Shown here: positions 7,434 through 14,773 of the stretch, piece by piece
Layout: each line of letters starts with the position of its first letter
How positions within the stretch are numbered: position 1 is the stretch's first letter
Assembly (NCBI GenBank): GCA_002389295.1
Contig: DGOE01000104.1
Location: 7,112 to 26,155, forward strand
DNA length: 19,044 nucleotides
DNA from: Flavobacteriales bacterium UBA4474
GTDB lineage: Bacteria > Bacteroidota > Bacteroidia > Flavobacteriales_D > Sanyastnellaceae
Reading direction: 5' to 3'
Notes under the pieces: model-generated
The model's input: the letters and a program-made list of their open reading frames with translations, nothing else
What the model was told of the DNA's origin: nothing
Databases searched by the model: none
Position numbers and translations under genes: made by a program

Positions 7434-8510
7434 ATGGCAAAACCCCATCTCCACCTCATAGCCGACATGGGCTTTGCAGACTGTTTCACGGAACGCATAG
7501 AAGCATTGTCGCTGCAGGAAAAGAACAACATCATGCTGGTCGGCAAAAAGCCAGACAAGCGGTTGGCCAAAAAAAACCTGCCCTACACCAATCTCAAAGA
7601 CACCTTCACTCCAGACCCTGCCAAGTTCGACCGTATATATGTCCACTTCCTCCTGCCCATGGTTTGTCACTGGCTCATGAAGCACCCCGACGTGCGCATC
7701 AATTGGGTCTTCTATGGTGCCGACGTCTACCGCAATCCGCTCGTGCAATACGACCCCATAGGCCCTGAAACGAAGCCTTACTTCTTCTTCAACATCTCCG
7801 ACTTGGCGCGGTCTATAGGATATAAATTGATTCATCAGCGTGCCTGGTACAAAGCCCTTGGCCAGGTAGACGCCATTTTGTGGGGCAATCCCATAGAATT
7901 CAATCTGATCCAAAGCCTCATTCCTTCCTGCAAGGCCCGGTTCGAACCTTTTTGGTACGGCAAGGCCGCGGCAGACTTCAACATACCCCGGGCTGCCCCT
8001 GTCAAAAAAGAAAGCTCCACCCTATCTGTCCAATTGGGTCACTGTGCTTTTCCATCTGTGAACCACATGGATTTTCTCAAAAGCACACCCGAACGCAACA
8101 ACGTCAGCTACCATGCGCCCGTTTCGTATGGCGACATGCAATACAGCCAGTGGCTACAAAAGCAGACCCTAAAACGTAAAGACCTCACATGGATAACAGA
8201 GCGCATTCCCATCAAGGAATTCATGCACCACATTGATCAGATGGATGCGGGCGTGTTTCCCAACATCCGTCAGCAAGGTCTCGCCAACATCCGGTCGTTC
8301 CTGCTTCAAGGCAAGCCCGTTTTCCTGCACCCTGAAAACCCCTCTTACCAGCAGCTAACCCAACAGGGCATAGCCATAGGGGACTGCAGAAATTTCTCCC
8401 GTTCAGAACACGATAGACTCATAGCCGCCGGAACAGGAAATGCCGCTTTGGTATTGGAACTCTATGGAGAAGATGTGTGCAACGCCCAATACGTTCGGCT
8501 TTTCGGCTGA
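7434..8510 (+). CDS. WecF-like glycosyltransferase (Glyco_transf_56 family), copy B
   Basis: A 358-residue paralogue of the protein encoded at 4893-5978, collinear over its whole length and, judged by eye, roughly half identical. The same landmarks appear: HLHLIADMGFAD (5-16), VHFLLPMVCHWL (70-81), YDPIGPETK (106-114), SVQLGHCAFPSVNHMDFL (198-215) and HIDQMDAGVFPN (266-277), then IRQQGL and LQGKPVFLHPENP. WecF-type enzymes transfer an N-acetylated amino-deoxysugar to an undecaprenyl-diphosphate-linked acceptor on the cytoplasmic side of the membrane; exact substrates here are unknown. Codon use stands out: 11 of its 23 isoleucines are encoded by ATA, while I found no in-frame ATA in purF and three in copy A. 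Its stop is nine bases from the stop of the convergent LpxD-like gene. Confidence 0.78.
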   Translation: MAKPHLHLIADMGFADCFTERIEALSLQEKNNIMLVGKKPDKRLAKKNLPYTNLKDTFTPDPAKFDRIYVHFLLPMVCHWLMKHPDVRINWVFYGADVYRNPLVQYDPIGPETKPYFFFNISDLARSIGYKLIHQRAWYKALGQVDAILWGNPIEFNLIQSLIPSCKARFEPFWYGKAAADFNIPRAAPVKKESSTLSVQLGHCAFPSVNHMDFLKSTPERNNVSYHAPVSYGDMQYSQWLQKQTLKRKDLTWITERIPIKEFMHHIDQMDAGVFPNIRQQGLANIRSFLLQGKPVFLHPENPSYQQLTQQGIAIGDCRNFSRSEHDRLIAAGTGNAALVLELYGEDVCNAQYVRLFG

Positions 8511-8519
8511 TGCCGGGTT

Positions 8520-9419
8520 TTACTTCCAATTGGGCACACCACTCATGTTGCGCTTGGGGGCATGCTTAAACTTGGCGGGTGTCCCCACATATACACCAGT
8601 CTCCTCTGAAGTACTCACCAAAGTTGAGCCCGCGCCCAATATGGAGCCGGCCCCCAACTTCTTCCCCGGAGCAACCGCGCTGCCGCATCCAAGAAAGGTG
8701 GAGTGACCCAACCGCACGCCACCACCCAAAGAAACGTTGTTGGCCAAGTGCGCATTCTCGCCCAGCTGACACCCGTGCCCAATCATGGACCCATGCGCAA
8801 TGCACACCCCGTTTTCAATCACTGTTTCTTCATTCGCATTCCCCCGAACAACCGAAATGTTGCTGCCCAAACGACATCCCTCACCAATCTTGACGGAACC
8901 CAACTGTTCTAGGAACACCTTCTCCCTGCGGTCAGTTCCTCCCCAAACCCACATCATTCCAGCGACACCTACAACTGTCGACGCGCCAATGCTGGTGCCT
9001 TTCTCAATCTTGCTTTTCGCATAAATGACCGCCTGCGGTCCAATAACCACATCGTCCTTAATCTCACATGGCCCAATCACCGCACCGTGACCAATGAGGA
9101 CCCGTTCACCCAGTTCCGCCTCTGGGTGTACCCAAGCGCCTCCCCTCAATTCCAACTTCTCGGATTCCAAATAATCCTCCTTGAACTCAGCACTCAATCG
9201 GTAAAATGCCTCTTGAGCTGCCGGCGTGCGGATCACCAAAACCTTCCGATGACTGGGTAATTCATCCTTGAAATCTGGACCAACAATAAGGACACAATCC
9301 CTCAAATGAGAGACGTGATTCACGTCCGACCCCGCGTAATACGTTGCACAACCCTCACCCGCATTGGGCAAGACAGACAGTCTATTCACTCCGGGTGACA
9401 ATGACTCACGGGAGACCAT
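8520..9419 (-). CDS. LpxD-like left-handed beta-helix acyltransferase
   Basis: A 299-residue protein whose ATG at 9419 shares one base with the stop of the upstream acetyltransferase gene (TGATG); this decides the start over one 15 codons earlier. Residues about 20-80 (with YYAGSDVNHV, CVLIVGPDF and KVLVIRT) resemble the uridine-binding N-domain of LpxD. From about residue 97 on there are hexapeptide repeats of the left-handed beta-helix type (IGHGAV IGPCEI, VVIGPQ, and so on). VCIAHGSMIG places His209 where LpxD has its catalytic His (IAHNVQIG), and VVRGNANEETVI resembles LpxD's DRGALDDTVI. LpxD adds a hydroxyacyl chain to the amino group of UDP-acylglucosamine in lipid A synthesis. This copy lacks the GFGF motif (GVAGMMW instead) and is away from lpxA/lpxC, so it is more likely a paralogue acylating another nucleotide amino sugar. 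Confidence 0.75.
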   Translation of the reverse strand: MVSRESLSPGVNRLSVLPNAGEGCATYYAGSDVNHVSHLRDCVLIVGPDFKDELPSHRKVLVIRTPAAQEAFYRLSAEFKEDYLESEKLELRGGAWVHPEAELGERVLIGHGAVIGPCEIKDDVVIGPQAVIYAKSKIEKGTSIGASTVVGVAGMMWVWGGTDRREKVFLEQLGSVKIGEGCRLGSNISVVRGNANEETVIENGVCIAHGSMIGHGCQLGENAHLANNVSLGGGVRLGHSTFLGCGSAVAPGKKLGAGSILGAGSTLVSTSEETGVYVGTPAKFKHAPKRNMSGVPNWK

Positions 9420-9889
9420 CAATCCGCATTTCGCTTGTAGAACTTCGCCGGAGACCCAAACCACACTTCCCCATCAGGAACGTCGCTTCGAACCTGGGAA
9501 CAGGCACCAATAATGCAATTCTCACCGATGCTGAAGCCCGGCATCAAGGTGACATTTGCACCAATCATGGTTCCAGAACCAATCGCACCCACACTCTTTT
9601 TGTCGCCCTCATTGAGATCTGGCGTGTCCGTGAGAACAAAGGCATATTTAATGACCACATCATTGCCAATTTCTGCGTTGGCAGATATCGTACAGCGGCT
9701 TCCAAACCCCACACGATCTCCGATTACAACATTCTCTCGAATCTCACAGTAGGCGGTGAATTTGCAGTCCTTGCCAATCGTAGCCCCTGCTCTTACAATA
9801 CAAAACGGCCCAACGTGCGTGTTCGCACCTATTGTAGCGCCCTCTTCTACGTATGCTAAAGGATGAACCTCTGATGAGTGATGAATCAA
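9419..9889 (-). CDS. Hexapeptide-repeat (left-handed beta-helix) acyl-/acetyltransferase
   Basis: A 156-residue protein built almost wholly of hexapeptide repeats (ATIGANTHVGPF, ATIGKDCKF, VVIGDRVGFG, AEIGNDVVIK, TMIGANVTL, FSIGENCIIGA), ending with the GSPAKFYKR tail common in sugar-nucleotide N-acetyltransferases of the WbpD/WlbB kind. The helix is interrupted by the loop YAFVLTDTPDLNEGDKK, which probably covers the active site. It most likely uses acetyl-CoA (or acyl-ACP) to acylate an amino sugar destined for a surface glycan. The start is a TTG at 9889: no ATG occurs in this frame before the upstream stop. It is coupled to the LpxD-like gene by TGATG. LpxA was considered but its characteristic central motifs are absent. 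Confidence 0.72.
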   Translation of the reverse strand: MIHHSSEVHPLAYVEEGATIGANTHVGPFCIVRAGATIGKDCKFTAYCEIRENVVIGDRVGFGSRCTISANAEIGNDVVIKYAFVLTDTPDLNEGDKKSVGAIGSGTMIGANVTLMPGFSIGENCIIGACSQVRSDVPDGEVWFGSPAKFYKRNAD

Positions 9890-10165
9890 CTTCTCTGATA
9901 ATCAGTGTCCGCGCAGGCAACTCTTATGCCTGAGCGAAACGTGGTTTGCTCAATTAAAAGTAGAACATGCAAGAAAGGCATCAAAGCACAAGGGAACTAA
10001 CCTCAATCCCCATCAAGCCGTTGGGGGTTACGCCCATCCGTCACATTGATTAAACCTGCTGTGAATTTCACAAAATCACCGCAATCCATGCGGGGACTCT
10101 TCCTTCAGAATGTCTGCGCGCTTGAAAATTCAACGTCAAGCCACGCAACATCCGTTTTGTGATTG
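9890..10165. other. Intergenic region between tRNA-Leu and the acyltransferase pair
   Basis: This 276-base region contains no convincing gene. Three small symmetrical elements can be seen: a six-base-pair hairpin CAGGCA/TGCCTG at 9914-9932; an eight-base-pair hairpin (one G-T pair) with arms at 10005-10012 and 10022-10029; and a perfect 13-base palindrome TGTGAATTTCACA at 10060-10072. None is followed by a T-run, so none is a clear rho-independent terminator. The region should include the end of the tRNA transcript and the promoter of the acyltransferase pair; no exact TAnnTTTG match was found. Confidence 0.4.
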
Positions 10166-10246
10166 TACCCGGAGTGGGAATCGAACCCACACTCCAAAGG
10201 AACGCGAGTTTGAGTCGCGCGCGTCTACCAATTCCGCCATCCGGGC
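10166..10246 (-). tRNA. tRNA-Leu (anticodon CAA)
   Basis: Read on the minus strand the sequence folds as a class II tRNA. The acceptor arm GCCCGGA pairs with TCCGGGT (one G-T pair) and is followed by discriminator A. The D arm contains GCGGAATTGGTAGACGC. The anticodon stem CGCGA/TCGCG encloses loop CTCAAAC with anticodon CAA at 10212-10210. A long variable arm TTCCTTTGGAGT precedes the T arm GTGGG-TTCGATT-CCCAC. The long variable arm and CAA anticodon identify leucine, reading TTG. The 3' CCA is not encoded. It begins only 16 bases behind the stop of the sensor kinase gene on the same strand, so it may be processed from that transcript or use a promoter inside the kinase gene. Confidence 0.96.
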
Positions 10247-10262
10247 AATGAGGACCGCGAAT

Positions 10263-11783
10263 TTAGCCCAACTCTTCCGAAACCAAGGGCAACGTCACAC
10301 GGAACGTTGTACCCGCCCCCTCTTCGCTGCGTAAAATGACGATTTGTCCCCCGTGATAATCCCGAACAATGCGCCGCACCAAGCTCAAACCCAGTCCCCA
10401 ACCGCGGGCTTTGGTGCTGAACCCAGGCTCAAAAACCTGGCGCTGCACCCGGCGCGACATTCCCCGACCACTGTCCTTCACATCGAGCACAGCCTGTCCT
10501 CCGACGCTCGTCAACTCCACATCCAAACGGCCTTTACCCTCCATGGCATCCACCGCATTGTTCGTCAAGTTTTCGAGCACCCACCCAAACAATGCCGGAT
10601 TGAACGCGGCCTGAATGCCCTCCTTTGGCAAAGCCACACTAAACACGACACCTTTGGGCATCCTCCGCTCCAAGTAAGCCATGGTCTCCGACATAAAGTC
10701 CGCCAAATCAGCGGCCGACAACTCCGGGTCAGAGCCGATTTTGGAGAACCGGTCGGTCACCGTGCGCAACCTGTCGAGGTCCTTGCCCAACTCCGTCAAG
10801 ACAGATTCGTCCACCCCTTCGGAGCGCAACACTTCCACCCAAGCCAGCAAGGCCGAGAGCGGTGTGCCCAACTGGTGTGCGGTCTCCTTGGCCATGCCCA
10901 CCCAGACCCGGTTCTGCTCAGACCGGCGAAACGCACTGAAGGTGGAATACGCCAACAAGAGAAATCCGCCGATGATCAGCAACTGCACCACCGGGAAGAG
11001 CCGAAGTTGCTTCAATACAATGGACTCGTCGTACAGGATCCACCTTCTCTCCGCGTTGGGCAAGTCCAGGGAGATGGGGTTGTTGACCATCGCCAAGCGG
11101 CGAATCAACGCCGTGGTATCTGCAAGTTCCTCCACCGAAAATCGGTCGGCCTGCAGGATGTGCCTCAAAGAGGAGTCCGCCAACAACACGGGAATGGACG
11201 CCGAGTTCAGCACGGTTTCCGAAATGAACGAGTGAATGATGTCGTCCATGACGACCTGCAGGTCCCTGAACCTGTTGCTCTGATCATAGAACAATGTCAA
11301 GCCCTGCTCAAACTCAATCACAGACCCCCGCGCCTGCATAGCCAAACGCAAAGAGTCAAAGCGCGCGGGCGTCTGTAAAGGAGGCGGGACATTGATGTTG
11401 GCCTGCAGCACACTGTCCTTGTATACCAAAACCGGAATCGTCCGATTGGCCTGAATAAAGCGCGTGATGAACGTGAGGTCTACAGGCGCGCCGGGATCAG
11501 CTTCTTGAATAATGCGGTAAGCCTCACCAATCAAATCGGCCTTGTCCCTTTCCTCGCTGCGCAGAGAAGCGAACAACTCGTCGGTATACCCGACAAGCTG
11601 AGCGCGCTGCACAATGGCTTCGGACCAAAGTTCAACTTTGCGCTGCTCCTCTTGTCTGAGCGTGCGGGCAATCTGACCACTGGACCACAGCGTCAACGCC
11701 ACGATTGCAGTCGCCCCAAATAGGAGAATGCCCCTTGAATATTGTTTACTGCTGTTGCGCACGACCGTACCCGCAAATTGCAC
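10263..11783 (-). CDS. Membrane sensor histidine kinase, orphan
   Basis: A 506-residue inner-membrane kinase. TM1 is around residues 18-38, then an extracytoplasmic sensor region of about 220 residues with no recognised fold, then TM2 (about 262-281: RLFPVVQLLIIGGFLLLAYS). The dimerisation/phosphoacceptor segment is MAKETAHQLGTPLSALLAW, with the phosphorylated His at 303. The ATPase domain follows: N-box ENLTNNAVDAM (404-414), G1 DSGRGM (437-442), F-box-like FEPGFSTK and G2 GWGLGLSL (461-468). All catalytic elements look intact. The start is a GTG; the frame closes 18 codons... upstream region of six codons gives no ATG. No response regulator is nearby, so the partner must be encoded elsewhere. 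HQLGTPLS instead of the commoner HELRTPL is a recurrent form in Bacteroidota kinases. Confidence 0.87.
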   Translation of the reverse strand: MQFAGTVVRNSSKQYSRGILLFGATAIVALTLWSSGQIARTLRQEEQRKVELWSEAIVQRAQLVGYTDELFASLRSEERDKADLIGEAYRIIQEADPGAPVDLTFITRFIQANRTIPVLVYKDSVLQANINVPPPLQTPARFDSLRLAMQARGSVIEFEQGLTLFYDQSNRFRDLQVVMDDIIHSFISETVLNSASIPVLLADSSLRHILQADRFSVEELADTTALIRRLAMVNNPISLDLPNAERRWILYDESIVLKQLRLFPVVQLLIIGGFLLLAYSTFSAFRRSEQNRVWVGMAKETAHQLGTPLSALLAWVEVLRSEGVDESVLTELGKDLDRLRTVTDRFSKIGSDPELSAADLADFMSETMAYLERRMPKGVVFSVALPKEGIQAAFNPALFGWVLENLTNNAVDAMEGKGRLDVELTSVGGQAVLDVKDSGRGMSRRVQRQVFEPGFSTKARGWGLGLSLVRRIVRDYHGGQIVILRSEEGAGTTFRVTLPLVSEELG

Positions 11784-11854
11784 CGCAGAAAATCGAGTTC
11801 ACTGTATACAGGACCTTCAATGGTAAATTTTAACGGAGTGGTTCAGTTTGAACC

Positions 11855-11884
11855 AAATAAAAACGCCGGCAAATGCCGACGTTT
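11855..11884 (-). terminator. Rho-independent terminator downstream of the AsmA-like gene
   Basis: On the minus strand, AAACGTCGGC-ATTT-GCCGGCGTTT forms a ten-base-pair stem with one mismatch (A11879 opposite C11866) and a four-base loop, followed directly by a T-rich run (TTTTTATTT). It lies about 135 bases past the AsmA stop and about 70 bases before the sensor kinase start. It would therefore end the AsmA transcript and separate it from the kinase. The flanking AAA/TTT could allow weak function in the other direction too. Confidence 0.72.
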
Positions 11885-12018
11885 CACTGACCACAGCGTG
11901 ATAAAACAGGGGTCCAATTTGGTTAAGTTCTCGGGGGAGGGATCAACCACCGCTCCAAGAGGGTGCAATATACGAAATATTAACACTCGACCATAAACAA
12001 TTCATTTTCGTCTTTGAA

Positions 12019-14577
12019 TTAACGACGAAAGTCGTCATCGTCGTCATCCACTTTTTGCATCAAAGTGTCCTGAATCCGCGGCAAAAGGGATGGATTTCCC
12101 TCTGTTTCCGAAGTGATTTCGACAGCCGTCGAGTCTTGTACTCGATCCGGTTCCTCCGCTCCAATGACCAACTCTTTTAATCGACCGAATGCAGCCCGCC
12201 GTTCATCCTTTCTATGTGACTGGTGCGCCCGCTTGTCATACCCAAACTCAGGTGCTTCCAAGGTGCCTCCAATCGCCAGAAAAAACCGGTGACCGAGACC
12301 ATCATCGGCCGTCGTTCCAAACTCATCCCGGCCCGACTTCAAATCCCTGATGGCAAAATCAAGGGTGTAATCCATGCCCCCTGACAAACGCTGCCACCCC
12401 GCAATGCCCACATCCATGGCATCCGAGACAACCGCCATCTGATCCAAACTGATCAGCCCCCTTTCCAAAGAAATGTGGCTTTCCATCGGCTCAAACTTGA
12501 CGCGCCGCAACCGCCTGCTCAGGTCATCGGCATCTGCCAACATTCTGTATTTGCCCGCCTCCTTAAGCGTCTCGGGAATGCGCTGAAGCAAATCAAAGTC
12601 CACCAACTGTCCTCCCTCGATGCGGATGTCGAGGTCCGTCTCCCAAGCCAGGTTCTCGGGCTGATCAAATGCATAAGAAAGCGTGCCTTCGGCCCAGACC
12701 TGACCTTGAACATGCCCGGGAAGCAGTGTCGACTGTCCCAAACCACTTGTGCCCTCCAGGAGTTCTGCAATTTCCACCTCAGCCAAGCGGCCTTCAAATT
12801 CCAACCCCCGCTCATCCAACACCCCACCGCCGGCCATCCTGCCACCAAAAACATCGGCGCTCAATGACGCCACGCGCACCTCTTTTGTGAGGGGGTTCAC
12901 GCTGCCTTGGGCCTCCACCGACTGGGCCGAGACCTTCTCCCAATTGAACCTTCTCAAATGCACCACCCAATCCACATTGGGCAGCCAATCCATTGAACGC
13001 GTTTGTCCAGTTTCCGCACTTCCCTGGGTGAGGGGGTGCAACAGGTCAACGTCCAAAACCGAAAGGTCCAGGTCAATGTCACAGCGCGTGCCGTCCATGG
13101 TGCCCACCAATTCCGCCGCCCCCGAAATACCCGGAGCTGTCACATCATCAAGCGTCACTTTCCACCGTTGCCCCTGGCCTGATGCCGAGGCTTTGGCCAC
13201 ATGAAAAACGAAGGGGTCCTTACTGGTATTCAAGGCACCCCTGAGGTCAGTTAAGCCGAATTCAACCGCACCAGACGCCCACGCCCAATCTCCTCCTCTA
13301 TTGCGGGTCAGCTTCAGCGCCCCCTTTCCCCTGAGTGTCCCTCCCTCATCCACGCGGCCGAGATCCGACCAGTCCATCCCCGACATCGCTATGGCTTCCG
13401 ATGGCCGGCCCACAAACTCCAGGTCCACATCGAGTACGTCCGAAGATCCTTCATGTCTCCACTGGCCAGACCCGGCGAATTCGCCCCCCACGGCCCGGCC
13501 CGCAATACGGTCAATACGACACTGCCAACCCCTGGCGTCCGGGTATACCTGGACCTCGCCCCCAACGTCTTGTGCATGCAAGGATGTCCAATCCAATTGC
13601 ACATCATTCGGAACCACCCTCACGGCCCACTCCCCCGACCAACCCGCATCGGCGGGCCCCGACCACGTGCGGCCCGTTGCCGCCTTGCCCACGATCACAT
13701 CGAGGTCCAACGCGCCATCCAATGAAACCTCATCTGCCCTGTCCCTCCACATGCCGGGGACCAATGCCAAAAGGCCCCGGCTCCGGGCATCAACAAAGCG
13801 CAAGGCCATCGCAAAACCACCTTCAGAGGAAATCCAAGCTGTAAATGGCACCGCCTCTGCGCCTTTGCCCCCCCTGCCATTGTTCAACTGGAACGCCACA
13901 TTTTCTCCCTCGGAGAACACATTGAAATCCGCACCTAAGTCCACTCCGCTCAACCACTGTTCACCCGACGCTGACACATCGGCTTCCCTCAAATCTGCTG
14001 TGCCCGCAATTCCCTCAAGGGGAGCGTCTGGGTTGTCGGTCGTCCCCTCCAGTTCATCACAAAACACCTTCCAAGCAATAGGATCTTGAGCACCTGAAGC
14101 CCACCATTCGCCTTCTACCGCGACGTCTTCCACCCGCACTTCAGCAATACTGAAACCCGACGTCCCTTGGGACGCTGCGCTGCGCCAAAACTTCCAGTTT
14201 TCTCTTCCGTCACGGGTGCGATTCAACCTGATCCGGCCACCCGACAATTGGATGCGTTCAGCCTCAAACCGGCCCTGAAGCAATGGCAGCCAACCAAACA
14301 CAATGCCCAACGATTTCAACTCCACACAGTCAGTGCCTCTGGTAATGGCGTCTTCAATCCGCACATCGCGCAAAACCACTTCCACATTTGGCCAGCACGA
14401 CCACAACGTCATCTCAACGCCGCCCACCTGGACATCGGTCAACAGGTGCGGTTGTATCGCAGACAACACCTTTTCTTCCAATCCCTGAGCCTGGTACCAT
14501 ACCCATGCGCTCGACGCCGCCACCAAAACCACCACCACAGCCAGCGCGACAAAGCCACGACGGCGGGCCTTGGGCAT
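12019..14577 (-). CDS. AsmA-family inner-membrane-anchored envelope protein
   Basis: The start at 14577 (MPKARRRGFVAL) was chosen for an AAGGA a few bases upstream and because the membrane anchor follows at once; ATG 14604 and TTG 14658 are also in frame. The product has 852 residues. One N-terminal membrane helix (about 8-28) is followed by the AsmA-type entry TLWSCWPNVEVVLRDVRIED, and then a very long beta-rich periplasmic region with no further membrane segments. The AsmA-like C-terminal part begins near 736 (DYTLDFAIRDLKSGRDEF, then HRFFLAIGGTLEAPEFGYD). AsmA/TamB-like proteins form periplasmic bridges implicated in phospholipid transport and outer-membrane biogenesis; the role here is inferred from family. 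The last residues are six aspartates followed by FRR. It is divergent from the superoxide dismutase gene and is ended by a terminator downstream. Confidence 0.85.
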   Translation of the reverse strand: MPKARRRGFVALAVVVVLVAASSAWVWYQAQGLEEKVLSAIQPHLLTDVQVGGVEMTLWSCWPNVEVVLRDVRIEDAITRGTDCVELKSLGIVFGWLPLLQGRFEAERIQLSGGRIRLNRTRDGRENWKFWRSAASQGTSGFSIAEVRVEDVAVEGEWWASGAQDPIAWKVFCDELEGTTDNPDAPLEGIAGTADLREADVSASGEQWLSGVDLGADFNVFSEGENVAFQLNNGRGGKGAEAVPFTAWISSEGGFAMALRFVDARSRGLLALVPGMWRDRADEVSLDGALDLDVIVGKAATGRTWSGPADAGWSGEWAVRVVPNDVQLDWTSLHAQDVGGEVQVYPDARGWQCRIDRIAGRAVGGEFAGSGQWRHEGSSDVLDVDLEFVGRPSEAIAMSGMDWSDLGRVDEGGTLRGKGALKLTRNRGGDWAWASGAVEFGLTDLRGALNTSKDPFVFHVAKASASGQGQRWKVTLDDVTAPGISGAAELVGTMDGTRCDIDLDLSVLDVDLLHPLTQGSAETGQTRSMDWLPNVDWVVHLRRFNWEKVSAQSVEAQGSVNPLTKEVRVASLSADVFGGRMAGGGVLDERGLEFEGRLAEVEIAELLEGTSGLGQSTLLPGHVQGQVWAEGTLSYAFDQPENLAWETDLDIRIEGGQLVDFDLLQRIPETLKEAGKYRMLADADDLSRRLRRVKFEPMESHISLERGLISLDQMAVVSDAMDVGIAGWQRLSGGMDYTLDFAIRDLKSGRDEFGTTADDGLGHRFFLAIGGTLEAPEFGYDKRAHQSHRKDERRAAFGRLKELVIGAEEPDRVQDSTAVEITSETEGNPSLLPRIQDTLMQKVDDDDDDFRR

Positions 14578-14698
14578 GGCTGTTCCTTCCCGGCTGTGGG
14601 CCATTCCTGATGCGGCGGCGGAGCCTGGGGGTGGGTTCAATGAATCGCGGTCCTTCAACAGTATGAAATTACCTGCGCACGCGTCGGTACACAGGGCA

Positions 14699-14713
14699 AC
14701 GTTGAACCAACGT
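14699..14713. repeat. Inverted repeat between asmA-like and sod genes
   Basis: ACGTTG-AAC-CAACGT is a perfect inverted repeat with six-base arms and a three-base centre. It lies in the short space between the divergent AsmA-like and superoxide dismutase genes, about 60 bases before the sod ATG. It is the right shape and place for a dimeric regulator's operator, but there is no second copy in the window to support it. Confidence 0.3.
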
Positions 14714-14773
14714 GAACAGCGGCGGTTGAATTATGGACGTTGTGCATCAATTTCAACCCTCACGTCACGCCCC

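Noticed and set aside
9419..9889. Identification of the small beta-helix protein as LpxA
   Set aside because: It is much shorter than LpxA (about 260 residues) and lacks LpxA's central motifs and C-terminal helical domain.
10005..10029. Hairpin downstream of tRNA-Leu as a rho-independent terminator
   Set aside because: The stem is good, but no T-run follows on either strand.
10060..10072. TGTGAATTTCACA as a CRP-type binding site
   Set aside because: The half sites TGTGA/TCACA match, but they are separated by three bases instead of six, and no CRP-regulated gene is evident. Kept only as a palindrome in the intergenic entry.
10166..10246. tRNA-Leu as a phage or island attachment site
   Set aside because: No integrase gene and no direct repeat of the tRNA 3' end was seen in the window.
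13301..14089. Long plus-strand open frame within the AsmA-like gene
   Set aside because: The translation is Pro/Ser/Thr-rich low-complexity sequence typical of an antisense frame, whereas the minus-strand frame is a continuous AsmA-like protein.
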